Program-made: the position numbers and the translations under genes
The notes under the pieces: generated by a model
Told to the model about the DNA's origin: nothing
Database searches by the model: none
Seen by the model: the letters and a program-made list of their open reading frames with translations, nothing else
Shown: one piece after another, positions 1-7,751 of the stretch
Layout of the letters: each line of letters starts with the position of its first letter
Numbering within the stretch: position 1 is the first letter of the stretch
Assembly (NCBI GenBank): GCA_044226685.1
Contig: JBGAGP010000052.1
Location: forward strand, 1 to 28,337
Length of the DNA stretch: 28,337 bases
Source: Dongia_A sp044226685
Lineage (GTDB): Bacteria > Pseudomonadota > Alphaproteobacteria > Dongiales > Dongiaceae
Direction: 5' to 3'

Positions 1-803
1 CCGACGCCGCCCGGCACCGGGGTGATGGCCGAGGCCTTGGGATAGCAGCTGGCGTAGTCGACATCGCCCACCAGCTTGCCCTTGCCGTCCTTCTCGATGC
101 GGTTGATGCCGACATCGATGACGACGGCGCCGTCCTTGATCCAGTCGCCCTTGACCATTTCCGGCCGGCCCACCGCGGCGACCACGATATCGGCGCGGCG
201 CACCTCGCCCGGCAGGTCCCTGGTCTTCGAATGCGCGATGGTGACGGTGCAGCTCTCGTTCAGCAGCAGCTGCGCCATCGGCTTGCCGACGATGTTGGAG
301 CGGCCGATGACCACCGCATGCTTGCCGGCGAGGTCGCCGAGGCGGTCCTTCAGCAGCAGCAGGCAGCCGTACGGCGTGCACGGCACCAGGCCCTGGCCGC
401 CGGTCGCCAGGCGGCCGGCATTCACCACGTGGAAGCCGTCGACATCCTTGTCCGGGTCGATGGCGTTGATGATCGCTTGAGGATCAATCTGCTTCGGCAC
501 CGGCAGCTGGCAGAGGATGCCGTTGACCTTGCTGTCCTTGTTGAGCTTGTCGATGAGGGCCAGCAGCTCAGCCTGCGTCGTGGTGGCGGGCAGCTTGTAT
601 TCGAAGCTCGCCATGCCGGATTCCTTGGTCTGCTCGCCCTTGTTGCGGACATAGACCTTGCTGGCCGGGTCCTCGCCCACCAGCACGACGGCGAGGCCGG
701 GCGTGAAACCGTGCTTGCCCTGCAGCTCTTTCACCTGGCGCGCGATCTTCTCGCGCAGCTTCGCGGCGAAAGCTTTGCCGTCGATCACTTTCGGGTCGGA
801 CAT
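1..803 (-). CDS. folD: FolD, methylenetetrahydrofolate dehydrogenase/cyclohydrolase (3' end cut by window)
   Basis: This bifunctional cytosolic enzyme interconverts 5,10-methylene-, 5,10-methenyl- and 10-formyl-tetrahydrofolate with NADP(H). I translated the reverse strand from ATG at 803 for about 267 codons; the frame is open to the window edge, so roughly the last 20-30 residues are missing. The family signature is clear: the active-site segment SKVYVRNK (Tyr51 and Lys55, the Y-x3-K catalytic pair), the CQLPVPKQID segment, DVDGFH, the dinucleotide-binding GRSNIVGKP near residue 165, and ITPVPGGV at the cut edge. AGAGG lies about 8 nt before the start and sits on the stop codon of the upstream DUF167 gene, 11 bp away, which implies translation as part of the yggT-DUF167-folD unit. 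Identity is certain from these motifs. Confidence 0.97.
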   Translation of the reverse strand, partial: MSDPKVIDGKAFAAKLREKIARQVKELQGKHGFTPGLAVVLVGEDPASKVYVRNKGEQTKESGMASFEYKLPATTTQAELLALIDKLNKDSKVNGILCQLPVPKQIDPQAIINAIDPDKDVDGFHVVNAGRLATGGQGLVPCTPYGCLLLLKDRLGDLAGKHAVVIGRSNIVGKPMAQLLLNESCTVTIAHSKTRDLPGEVRRADIVVAAVGRPEMVKGDWIKDGAVVIDVGINRIEKDGKGKLVGDVDYASCYPKASAITPVPGGV

Positions 804-814
804 GGAAACCTCTT

Positions 815-1129
815 TCACTTCGGCGCTGCGCTCAGCACCGCGACTTTCTGCATCAGCTCGGCGGATGGGCCGCGAATCTCCACAATCTTGCGCCGGTCGG
901 TTGCGCCCGCGACGACCGATATGGCCGATTTTGCGACACCGAATTCCTTGGCCAAGAGGGCGACGACGGCGGCATTCGCCTTGCCGTCCTCGGGCGCCGC
1001 GGTGACCGCGACTTTCAAGGCGTGGCGGCCGTCGGGCTCGTCCAGCAACCCGCCGATCGCGTTGCGCCTGGCCTTCGGCGCCACCTTGAGGCGCAGGCGG
1101 ACGCCGCCGGCGATGGGCTGGCAGGGCAC
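815..1129 (-). CDS. DUF167 (YggU-type) family protein
   Basis: This small protein of 104 residues belongs to the DUF167/YggU family. The core read from the sequence, RLRLKVAPKARRNAIGG followed by ALKVAVTAAPEDGKANAAVVALLAKEFGV and VVAGATDRRKIVEI, matches the family pattern of KVxPxAxxxxI, APxxGKAN and SGxxxRxK. The molecular function of the family is not established. Its place directly between yggT and folD is a common arrangement in proteobacteria and supports a real gene. Start at 1129 gives the typical family length of about 100 residues, with a 28-bp gap to the yggT stop. Confidence 0.93.
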   Translation of the reverse strand: MPCQPIAGGVRLRLKVAPKARRNAIGGLLDEPDGRHALKVAVTAAPEDGKANAAVVALLAKEFGVAKSAISVVAGATDRRKIVEIRGPSAELMQKVAVLSAAPK

Positions 1130-1157
1130 CGGCCGACCGTCTCGCGCGGCGCGAAGC

Positions 1158-1439
1158 CTAGCGGACGGCCACCTCCCACATCAGGTTGCGGGCGAATTGC
1201 AGCAGCAGCACCAGCACGATCGGCGACAGGTCGAGACCGCTCATCTTCGGCAGGAAGCGGCGGATCGGCGCCAGCACCGGCTCGCAGAGCTGGTAGGCGA
1301 TGCGCTGCAGCGCGTTGACGAAGGGATGCCGCGCGTTGACGACGTTGAAGGCGGTCAGCCAGCTCAGCACGATGTGGACCAGCAGCACCAGCGTGTAGAG
1401 CCAGATGACGGTATCGATGAGGTTGAGCAGTGCGAACAT
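1158..1439 (-). CDS. YggT family integral membrane protein
   Basis: This protein of 93 residues has two hydrophobic helices (about residues 3-28 and 68-90) separated by a polar segment containing NALQRIAYQLCEPVLAPIRRFLP, the characteristic YggT core (family PF02325). The family is membrane-embedded and has been linked to cell-envelope or cell-division functions; its exact role is unknown. It is the first gene of the minus-strand cluster that continues into DUF167 and folD. The length is that of the single-repeat form of the family; E. coli YggT is a double-repeat form. Confidence 0.93.
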   Translation of the reverse strand: MFALLNLIDTVIWLYTLVLLVHIVLSWLTAFNVVNARHPFVNALQRIAYQLCEPVLAPIRRFLPKMSGLDLSPIVLVLLLQFARNLMWEVAVR

Positions 1440-1652
1440 AGGCGTCTATCCGAGCCCCCGGTTGATGGCGTGCGGCGCGGCCCAGGCGGGGCCGGCGGCG
1501 GCCAGAGATATGGGAAGAAAACCTAACCGCGCCAAGGTCTTGACGCAAGGCAAGCCGGCGGCCGGCGGAGCCGCCCGGTGAACCGGCCTTAAGCGCCTGA
1601 TATCGCCCGCTTCTCGGCGCCGCCGGGGACGCTTCGGCGCCGCGCCTGACCA

Positions 1653-1681
1653 TTGACAGCGCCCGCCCCCGTCATCATATT
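1653..1681 (+). promoter_or_regulatory. Sigma70-type promoter of tRNA-Ala
   Basis: A perfect -35 hexamer TTGACA (1653-1658) is followed after exactly 17 bp by CATATT (1676-1681, 4 of 6 consensus positions). The predicted start would be near 1688, about 29 nt before the mature tRNA 5' end, a normal leader length for a tRNA gene. The assignment rests on consensus match and position only. Confidence 0.6.
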
Positions 1682-1716
1682 CCGCCCCGTTCCCCCGGGA
1701 ACCTTCTGACCACGGT

Positions 1717-1792
1717 GGGCCCGTAGCTCAGTTGGGAGAGCGCCTCGTTCGCAATGAGGAGGTCGACAGTTCGATTCTGTTCGGGTCCACCA
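1717..1792 (+). tRNA. tRNA-Ala (anticodon CGC)
   Basis: A complete 76-nt cloverleaf can be folded. The acceptor stem GGGCCCG pairs with CGGGTCC (one G-U). The D stem is GCTC/GAGC. The anticodon stem CCTCG/TGAGG carries the loop TTCGCAA, giving anticodon CGC, which reads the alanine codon GCG. The T arm is GACAG-TTCGATT-CTGTT. The discriminator A and an encoded CCA end the gene at 1792. There is no intron. A T-rich stretch (TTCTTTT at about 1800) follows but has no hairpin. GCG is expected to be a heavily used codon at this GC content. Confidence 0.97.
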
Positions 1793-1879
1793 ATTCAGGT
1801 TCTTTTCACCCGCCCGCTCCAGTATCGTCCCGGTTGATCTTCCGCCGCATGATTCGCGGCGTTGGGCGTTGCGGGGGCC

Positions 1880-2695
1880 ATGTTCAGATCCATCTGGCGC
1901 GAGATCAGGTCGATACCGGGCCATGTGCTGGCCCTGTTCCTGGCGGCGCCCGCTTTCGTCTTTGTCGGCGCGGCAAGCGTGCTGCGACATCCCTTCGCCT
2001 TTAGCCTCAGCCACGCGGCATATTTGGTCCTCGCGACCTGCTGCCTTGCGGCACTCTTCGTGGACGGCGCGGCGCCCGAACGGTTGCAACCCGCCGGCCC
2101 ATGGCAGCGCCCGTATGGCGAGCGTCGGCGGGATGCCTTGCGCGTCACGGTCTGCGTCCTTGTCGCGCTCATCCTGTGCGGCGAGGCGATCGATCTGCTC
2201 GAGCCCCTGCAGCCGGCGACGCATCTCGAAATCTGGGATGACGGCAAGTCGACACTTTCCTATCCCGAGATCGCCGGCATCGGCGATGCGATCGCCTTCG
2301 CGTTGAAGGTTGCCCTGTCCCTTGCGGGACTGGTGCTCACGATCCTCGGGCTCTGCGCGCCGGCTTGCGCCGCCCTGCACGGTTGGCGCCGGTGTGGCTT
2401 GGAGGCCTGGCGCGCCTGGCGGCAGCACTACTTTTCCCTTTTCGCGCTGACCTTTCTGGGCATGCTCGCACTGATTCCCGCGGGCTTTCTGATTTCGCCG
2501 CAGGTGGAATACTGGCGCGCCATCGGATTGGGTACAGCCAACGCGGGAAGCCTCCGGGCCGCATTCGACATCTGCAACCTGTTCGGTCCGGCCAGGATCA
2601 TCTGTGGCGCGGCCGCGGCGACATTGCTGCTTGGCATCGTGCTCTGGAGCTACAGCCGCGCAATCGCTCGCCTCATCGAGCGACCGCGCGGTTGA
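1880..2695 (+). CDS. Hypothetical six-helix membrane protein
   Basis: This protein of 271 residues is not recognised as a known family. I chose ATG at 1880 because a GGGGG stretch precedes it; an in-frame TTG lies at 1862. Six hydrophobic segments are visible, roughly residues 13-36, 44-62, 88-108, 142-170, 187-210 and 240-262 (ending RIICGAAAATLLLGIVLW). A soluble loop containing LEIWDDGKSTLSYPEI lies between helices 3 and 4. The overall look is of a polytopic inner-membrane protein, resembling uncharacterised membrane proteins of alphaproteobacteria. It stands alone between the tRNA and a convergent gene that ends 12 bp after its stop. No signal peptide or catalytic motif is evident, so no function is proposed. 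Confidence 0.75.
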   Translation: MFRSIWREIRSIPGHVLALFLAAPAFVFVGAASVLRHPFAFSLSHAAYLVLATCCLAALFVDGAAPERLQPAGPWQRPYGERRRDALRVTVCVLVALILCGEAIDLLEPLQPATHLEIWDDGKSTLSYPEIAGIGDAIAFALKVALSLAGLVLTILGLCAPACAALHGWRRCGLEAWRAWRQHYFSLFALTFLGMLALIPAGFLISPQVEYWRAIGLGTANAGSLRAAFDICNLFGPARIICGAAAATLLLGIVLWSYSRAIARLIERPRG

Positions 2696-2707
2696 TGCAG
2701 TACGCCG

Positions 2708-3517
2708 CTAGGCGATCTTCTGCCGGTGCTCCGAGAGCGAGGCGGCGGCCGGGGCTTCGCGGCCGGCGATGCCGGCTTCCTTCACCCACGGCGTCTCGCT
2801 GATGCATTCGAGGATGCCGGCGCGGTCGATCCAGGTGGTGTTCACCGGCAGATCGGCCGTCGGGTAATGGTTGACCCAGTTCGGCCCCGGCGCGCAGAAG
2901 CGCCAGCCGTAGCGGTCGAGCGTCGACTTGTTGAGCTCGCGCCCGCGCAGCAGATCGTCGATGACGATGCCGAAGAAGAAATCCGGATCCTCGGTCCCGT
3001 ACGACCAGGCATAGAGCGAACGGGTGAGATAGGAGAGCAGGCCGCTCTTCAGCTCGCGCCCCACGGTGCCGCCATGCCGCGCATCGGGATCGATCCAGAT
3101 GCCGCCGACATAGACGCCGTTGCCCTTGAGCCCGTAGGCGGCGAGCGGAATGTCGTCGAAGCGGTCGCGCGCGCTGATCGGCACGCCGCGCGGATAGGGA
3201 AAGGTCAAATCCTCGTACGCCTCGCCCACCGAGCGGCCGTTCAGATCCAGCGGGCGCGAGGCGATGGTGGCGAAGACGCGGTTCATGCCGCTGTCGGTGA
3301 TCGCCATTCCCTGGAACCGCTCATGGCCGTAATGATCGTGCAGCGGGTACCAGCCGCGATGCTCCAGCGTCTTGTTGGTCTCCATCAGCTCGCGATGCTC
3401 CATGATCGCGAGGGTCAGGCCGTTTTCCTCGAGGTCGGCGATCGCGCGCGCAAGCACCGCCGCAAGAAAGCGCGCGGGTCCCTTGACCAATCTGATCTCG
3501 TCAAATGCCGGACGCAT
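2708..3517 (-). CDS. Hypothetical protein with a GNAT-like motif
   Basis: This protein of 269 residues does not match a family I can name. ATG at 3517 is chosen because an excellent AGGAGA lies about 8 nt upstream; the longer open frame to 3613 lacks support. The segment at residues 136-160, VYVGGIWIDPDARHGGTVGREL, looks like the beta4-alpha3 acetyl-CoA-binding loop of GNAT acetyltransferases (RxxGxxG here), preceded by an N-terminal helix-rich part (10-50) and followed by LDRYGWRFCAPGPNW. A GNAT-like fold is therefore an inference, not a firm call. There are no membrane segments. The leader is long, and a candidate promoter is described in the upstream intergenic entry. It could instead be an unrelated conserved protein. 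Confidence 0.75.
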   Translation of the reverse strand: MRPAFDEIRLVKGPARFLAAVLARAIADLEENGLTLAIMEHRELMETNKTLEHRGWYPLHDHYGHERFQGMAITDSGMNRVFATIASRPLDLNGRSVGEAYEDLTFPYPRGVPISARDRFDDIPLAAYGLKGNGVYVGGIWIDPDARHGGTVGRELKSGLLSYLTRSLYAWSYGTEDPDFFFGIVIDDLLRGRELNKSTLDRYGWRFCAPGPNWVNHYPTADLPVNTTWIDRAGILECISETPWVKEAGIAGREAPAAASLSEHRQKIA

Positions 3518-3950
3518 CCTGATCTCTCCTGTAAATATTCCCCCGGGAGTCGAAGGTGCAGTCGAACATGCGTTCGCACCTGCATCTGCCGGCTCTTGCG
3601 CCGTCGCCCCCAACGGCTGCCAATGATGATAGTGGAAGCTGCAATGTCCGCAACCAGTCCATTATGAACATTGATGCGCAACGCCGTGATTTTTCAGCAT
3701 GCACACCTGCGTGAAGCACTCGTGACCAGAGACAGACCGTTCGACGCGCGCCCGAAATTGCCCCGCGCCGTTGCACCACCACGATCTGCATAGCCGATGC
3801 AACGCGATCCGCAAATTGGCCGGGGGTTCTAGGTCGCTCGGCTGAATCGCGGTCCTTTCGCAGCGATGATCAAGGCACGCGCAGGTGCTTGCGCGGGGCG
3901 GGGCGCGCAGCGGATAGTCGCGCTGCATTGCAGTGAGACCAGGATCCAGC
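3518..3950. other. Divergent intergenic region (433 bp)
   Basis: No convincing gene is present; the short frames crossing it have no start context or family resemblance. It is less GC-rich than its neighbours around 3620-3720. For the minus-strand gene, a possible promoter reads TTGCGG (complement of 3648-3653), a 16-bp spacer and TATCAT (complement of 3626-3631, 5 of 6 consensus positions). This would leave a leader of about 100 nt. No clear promoter is seen for the plus-strand gene that starts at 3951. Confidence 0.4.
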
Positions 3951-5615
3951 ATGCCGAAAGACGCGCGCGACATGACCGCCCACGACCTGCATCGGGCGGC
4001 GGTGTTTACGATCTGGCCGGAGCGGCCGCAAAGCGCCGATCCGGCGCGGCACCAGGTCTGGGCCTATTGCGATCGCCTCTCCTATGCCCCGGGCGAAACC
4101 GTGCGCGTGCATGTTTCCACCACCGCGCCGGCTTTCGACCTCGAACTCACCCGCGACACCGCCAATCCAGAAATTGTGCTTGTCCGAGAAGGACTAAGCG
4201 GCAGCGACGCGGAAACGCCGGAGGATTGCTCGGCGCGCGGCTGCGACTGGCCGGTGGCCTTCGAATTCGCGGTGCCGGCGGACTGGCCCTCGGCCGTCTA
4301 TCGGCTGACCACCCGGGCCGCGGCGAGCGGCAACCGCCGCGCCAACGAGCATCATCACCTGTTCATCGTGCGGCCCGCCCGCACGGCGACATTGCAGCGC
4401 AATAACGGCGCGCGGGAAAAGCGCCTGCTGCTGGTCGCGGCGACGGCAACCTGGACCGCCTATAACGACTGGGGCGGCTCCAACCATTACGAGGGCATCA
4501 CCGGGCCGGACCGGAACCAGTTTTCGCCGGTGCTGTCGCTGCACCGGCCGCTGGCAAAAGGTTTCGTAGTACTGCCTATCAACGCGCCGCGCATCGCCCT
4601 GCGGGAGCCGCCGGCGCCCATGGCCCCGCCGCGCTACCCGCACATGGAATGGGCCTACCGCCACGGCTACTCGAAGAAATACGCCTCGGCCGGGTGGGCC
4701 TCCTATGACCGTCCCTTCGTCCATTGGGCGGAGCGCCAGGGCTACGCAATCGACATCTGTTCGCAGACCGACATTCATTTCGAGCCGGAGCTGCTGCGGC
4801 GCTACGCCTGCGTCGCCTTCATCGGCCATTGCGAATACTGGTCCTGGGCGATGCGCGACGCCGTCGACGCCTATGTCGAAGGCGGCGGCCGCGTCGCCCG
4901 CTTCGCCGGGAATTTCTGCTGGCAGATCCGCCTCGAGGACGAGGGGCGGACCCAGGTCTGCTACAAATACCGCGCGCCGCAGGAAGACCCGTATTACCGC
5001 ACCGGCCAGCAGCGCTTCGTCACCAACCTGTGGGAGGCGCCGGAGATCGGGCGCCCGGGCGCCGCCACCTTCGGCCTCAACACCACCAACGGCATCTATG
5101 TCGGCTGGGGCGGTGCTGCGCCGCGCGGCAGCGGCGGCTTCCCGATCTATCGCCCGGACCACTGGGCGTTCAAGGGCACCGGCCTGCATTACGGCGACGT
5201 GCTCGGCGCCGCGGCGAAGATCTTCGGCTACGAGGTCGATGGCCTCGACTACGAGATGAAGAATGGCCAGCCCTATCCCACCGCGACCAGCGGCGCGCCG
5301 GCGGGCACGCAGATTCTCGCCATGGGCCAGGCGAGCCTGGTCGAGGAAGGCGAGAGCGTCGATCCCGACGATTCCTTCATCGCCCATCTCGACGTCGTCT
5401 TCCTCGCGCGCACCCTGCTGGGCAGCGACGGCGCTGCAGAGGTCGAGCGCATCAAGCGCACCAACGGCATGATGGTGAACTTCGCCCGGGGCAAGGGCGA
5501 GGTGTTCCACGCCGGCAGCTGCGAATGGGTCGCCGGGCTGATCCGCCGCGACGCGATGGTGGAGCGGGTGACGCGGAACGTGCTCGACAAATATCTCGAA
5601 GAGGGTGCGCGGTAG
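3951..5615 (+). CDS. N,N-dimethylformamidase large-subunit family protein
   Basis: This protein of 554 residues has the architecture of the DMFase beta (large) subunit core: an N-terminal beta-sandwich-like region (about 15-145) and a class I glutamine-amidotransferase-like domain. Diagnostic segments are TAYNDWGGSNHYEG (from about 169), FIGHCEYWS (about 290-298), RFAGNFCWQIR and NGIYVGWGG. In characterised DMFase, iron is bound by one Tyr and a His-x-Glu pair; Tyr171, His293 and Glu295 are the likely equivalents here, although the Tyr-to-His distance (122) is longer than in the known enzyme (79, from memory). DMFase large subunits are about 760 residues and work with a small subunit. This protein is shorter, and no small-subunit gene is adjacent, so the true substrate is unknown. 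ATG at 3951 has AGGA upstream; GTG at 3933 and ATG at 3972 are alternatives. Confidence 0.85.
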   Translation: MPKDARDMTAHDLHRAAVFTIWPERPQSADPARHQVWAYCDRLSYAPGETVRVHVSTTAPAFDLELTRDTANPEIVLVREGLSGSDAETPEDCSARGCDWPVAFEFAVPADWPSAVYRLTTRAAASGNRRANEHHHLFIVRPARTATLQRNNGAREKRLLLVAATATWTAYNDWGGSNHYEGITGPDRNQFSPVLSLHRPLAKGFVVLPINAPRIALREPPAPMAPPRYPHMEWAYRHGYSKKYASAGWASYDRPFVHWAERQGYAIDICSQTDIHFEPELLRRYACVAFIGHCEYWSWAMRDAVDAYVEGGGRVARFAGNFCWQIRLEDEGRTQVCYKYRAPQEDPYYRTGQQRFVTNLWEAPEIGRPGAATFGLNTTNGIYVGWGGAAPRGSGGFPIYRPDHWAFKGTGLHYGDVLGAAAKIFGYEVDGLDYEMKNGQPYPTATSGAPAGTQILAMGQASLVEEGESVDPDDSFIAHLDVVFLARTLLGSDGAAEVERIKRTNGMMVNFARGKGEVFHAGSCEWVAGLIRRDAMVERVTRNVLDKYLEEGAR

Positions 5616-5631
5616 TCCGCCACCCTCCTAT

Positions 5632-5757
5632 CGTCATCCCGGCCGCGCAGCGCGCCGGGATCCACCGACGTGACGCAAGGGCCGCTGGGGCATCGCAAAT
5701 CCTTCCCGCCGCCCATGCGACGGCGGGGTGGATCCCGGGGCAAGCCCGGGATGACGG
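5632..5757. repeat. Long palindromic repeat, copy A (convergent gap)
   Basis: The block begins CGTCATCCCGGC and ends GCCCGGGATGACG, so the outer arms are inverted. Inner arms GGGATCCACC and GGTGGATCCC extend the dyad. The core is a diverged version of copies B (15001-15084) and C (21649-21732), and it carries a longer centre of about 70 bp. It lies between the 3' ends of two convergent genes and could fold in both transcripts, which suggests a bidirectional terminator or REP-like element. Confidence 0.8.
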
Positions 5758-5794
5758 AGGAGAAGCGGCAAGATCGCGCGACGCGGCCTTTCGC

Positions 5795-6586
5795 CTACGC
5801 GCCCCACAGCACCGGGAACCAGTCCTCGCGCAGGCGCTGCCCCGCTTTCATCTCGTGGCCCGGATAGGGCGGCGAGGTGCGGCCCGGGCGCTCGACATAG
5901 CGCGCGTCGTCGCCGACGAAGCGCAGCGAGAAGGCGCGGCGGCGGCGCGACGTGGTGTTGCCACGGGCGCCGTGCAGGGTGCGGTAGTGGAAGGCCACCG
6001 CGTCGCCCGGCTGCATCGCCCATTCGCGCACCGGGAACTTGTCCGGCTCTGCGTCGGGATCGGGGATCGGCAGGTATTCGTCGCTCGCGGCGTAGAAATT
6101 CTGCTCCGACAGCCAGCGCACCGGCAGCACCATCTTGGGCCAGAGATGCGAGCCGGCGACGCAGCGGAGCGTCGCGTCCTCCACCGGGTCGACCGGGATC
6201 CAGAAGCTCAGGGTCTGCGCGCCGTCGACGAAATAGTACGGCGCGTCCTGGTGCCAGGGCGTCGCCTTGGTGGTGCCCGGCTCCTTCACCAGCACGTGGT
6301 CGTGGAACAGCTGCGCGGTCTTCGAGCGCATCAGTTCCGCAGCCGCCTGCGCCGCCGGCGAATTGCGGGCGAAGTCGACGAATTCGGGGATGCGCTCCCA
6401 GTTGCAATAGTCATCGAAGAAGCGCCCGCTTTCGCCGGGCTTCAGGTTTTCCGCCGCATAGGGGCCGGGTTCGCGCATGTTGCGTTCAATCCCGGCGGTG
6501 AGCACCGCCACCCAGTCCTTGAACAGGCCGGGCAGACAGGCGACGCCGTCGCGGGCAAACGAATCGATCTGGTCCTGGGTGATCAT
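5795..6586 (-). CDS. Phytanoyl-CoA dioxygenase (PhyH) family protein
   Basis: This is a predicted cytosolic Fe(II)/2-oxoglutarate-dependent oxygenase of 263 residues, typical for the family. The iron-binding facial triad is visible as HQD (His112, Asp114) in TPWHQDAPYY and His205 in YRTLHGARGN. An arginine 11 residues on, within the SRRRRAFS cluster (Arg216), fits the 2-oxoglutarate carboxylate anchor. The segment SFWIPVDPVEDATLRCVAGSH is the usual PhyH strand-loop between the ligands. The substrate cannot be read from the sequence; bacterial members hydroxylate many small molecules, and a few are halogenases, but the Asp of the triad is present, which argues for hydroxylation. The gene is divergent from an SDR gene (95-bp gap), a pairing that suggests a shared catabolic or modifying role. 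Confidence 0.9.
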   Translation of the reverse strand: MITQDQIDSFARDGVACLPGLFKDWVAVLTAGIERNMREPGPYAAENLKPGESGRFFDDYCNWERIPEFVDFARNSPAAQAAAELMRSKTAQLFHDHVLVKEPGTTKATPWHQDAPYYFVDGAQTLSFWIPVDPVEDATLRCVAGSHLWPKMVLPVRWLSEQNFYAASDEYLPIPDPDAEPDKFPVREWAMQPGDAVAFHYRTLHGARGNTTSRRRRAFSLRFVGDDARYVERPGRTSPPYPGHEMKAGQRLREDWFPVLWGA

Positions 6587-6681
6587 CTGGCTCTGGTCCG
6601 AAATCCGGCCGCATGGTGGCGGAGCGCGGCCCTTGCCGCAAGGCGCGGTTTCGCCGCATCCTCGGGCCGGGGAGCACCGCC

Positions 6682-7473
6682 ATGACCGACCAGCCCGTCT
6701 TCGCCGCCGGCCTCTTCGCCGGACAGCATGTCCTCGTCACCGGCGGCGCCACCGGGATCGGCTACGCCATCGCCCGCGAGCTGGGCAGGCTGGGCGCCCG
6801 GATCACCATCGCCTCGCGCGACGCGGCGAAGCTGGATGCGGCGGTGGCGCGCCTCGCCGCCGAGGGCATCGACGCCGTGCGCCGCATCGTCAATATCCGC
6901 GACAATGCCGCCATCGAGGCGCTGTTCGCGGAGATCGCGACGACGCGCGGCCTTCCCGATGCGCTGGTCAACAATGCCGGCGGGCAATTCTCCGCCCCGG
7001 CGCTGGACACTTCGGCCAACGGCTTCCGCGCCATCCTGGATCTGAACCTGCAGGGCGGCTTCCAGATGTGCCGTGCCTATGCCGACGCCCTGGTCGCACA
7101 GAAGCGCAAGGGGCGCATCGTCAACATCGTCTTCGCCCATACCGGGGCCATGCCGGATTTCGCCGCCGCGGCGGCCGCGCGCGCCGCCATGGTCAATTTG
7201 ACGAAGACCCTGGCGCTGGAATGGGGCCGCCACGGCATCCTGGTCAACGCCATCGGCCCGGGTACGGTCGAGACCGAGGCGCTGGCGCAATACGCGAACC
7301 TGGACTCGTGGCGCAACGACCTGGCGCATCAGCCAGTGCCGCGCTTCGGCGCGCCGCGCGACGTGGCGCTGGCCTGCGCCTATCTGCTGTCGCCGGCCGG
7401 CGACTTCATCACCGGCGCCCTGCTGCGCATCGATGGCGGCGAATCACTGTTGATGCGGGATACCGCGGATTGA
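6682..7473 (+). CDS. SDR family oxidoreductase, atypical active site (PECR/DECR-like)
   Basis: This Rossmann-fold protein has 263 residues. NAD(P) binding is indicated by TGGATGIG (residues 20-27), NNAG (97-100) and the C-terminal INAIGPG-type loop (VNAIGPGTVETEA). The overall pattern (NLTKTLALEWGRHGI, then FITGALLRIDGGE) is closest to the peroxisomal trans-2-enoyl-CoA reductase/2,4-dienoyl-CoA reductase branch of SDRs. The canonical Y-x3-K is absent: an Ala-rich stretch carries Ala163 and Arg167 at those positions, and the usual catalytic Ser region reads VFAHTG. Activity on an acyl-CoA ester is therefore an inference from the branch. ATG at 6682 follows GGGGAG by 7 nt; the frame upstream to 6613 is not needed. 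Confidence 0.88.
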   Translation: MTDQPVFAAGLFAGQHVLVTGGATGIGYAIARELGRLGARITIASRDAAKLDAAVARLAAEGIDAVRRIVNIRDNAAIEALFAEIATTRGLPDALVNNAGGQFSAPALDTSANGFRAILDLNLQGGFQMCRAYADALVAQKRKGRIVNIVFAHTGAMPDFAAAAAARAAMVNLTKTLALEWGRHGILVNAIGPGTVETEALAQYANLDSWRNDLAHQPVPRFGAPRDVALACAYLLSPAGDFITGALLRIDGGESLLMRDTAD

Positions 7474-7503
7474 CGGAGCCCGGAAATATCGTTGTGCCAT
7501 GTA

Positions 7504-7598
7504 AACGATTATTGTTCGTTATGGTTGTCTACACCCATACTCCGAACGATCTAGATTGATCGTCGTAACCGCCTGAAATCAGCCATTCGGCTGGTTTT
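7504..7598. promoter_or_regulatory. Two short dyads and a weak terminator-like hairpin in the gap before the chemoreceptor
   Basis: This AT-richer stretch lies between the SDR stop and the chemoreceptor start. It contains AACGA-N7-TCGTT (7504-7520), the perfect dyad ACGATC-TAGATT-GATCGT (7546-7563), and CAGCC-ATTC-GGCTG followed by GTTTT (7580-7598). The last could be a weak rho-independent terminator of the SDR gene. The dyads could be operator sites. No recognisable sigma28-type flagellar promoter was found. All assignments are tentative. Confidence 0.35.
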
Positions 7599-7751
7599 CC
7601 GTTATTCGCAGCAGAGCGAAGGATTCACACACTTTATTTACGACTATACCACCAATAATCCACATCGGCCGCATGGACCGGAGCCAAAGGGCGCCGGACG
7701 GGATGCATGGCCGGCAAGACGCCGTGCGCGTCATATGGAGCGGGTGGGACA

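Noticed and set aside
1589..2428. Minus-strand open frame of 279 codons across the tRNA and the membrane protein gene
   Set aside because: Its middle (ESNCRPPHCERGALPTELR) is the well-known false peptide from antisense translation of a tRNA gene, and the rest is the shadow of 1880-2695.
5632..5757. Insertion sequence ends
   Set aside because: Inverted arms are present but nothing resembling a transposase lies between or near them; copies B and C are only 84 bp.
4194..6685. Long frames opposite or overlapping the DMFase-like and PhyH genes (4194-5510 minus, 4724-6685 plus)
   Set aside because: Shadows in wrong frames; low-complexity Arg/Ala-rich products running through the repeat at 5632-5757.
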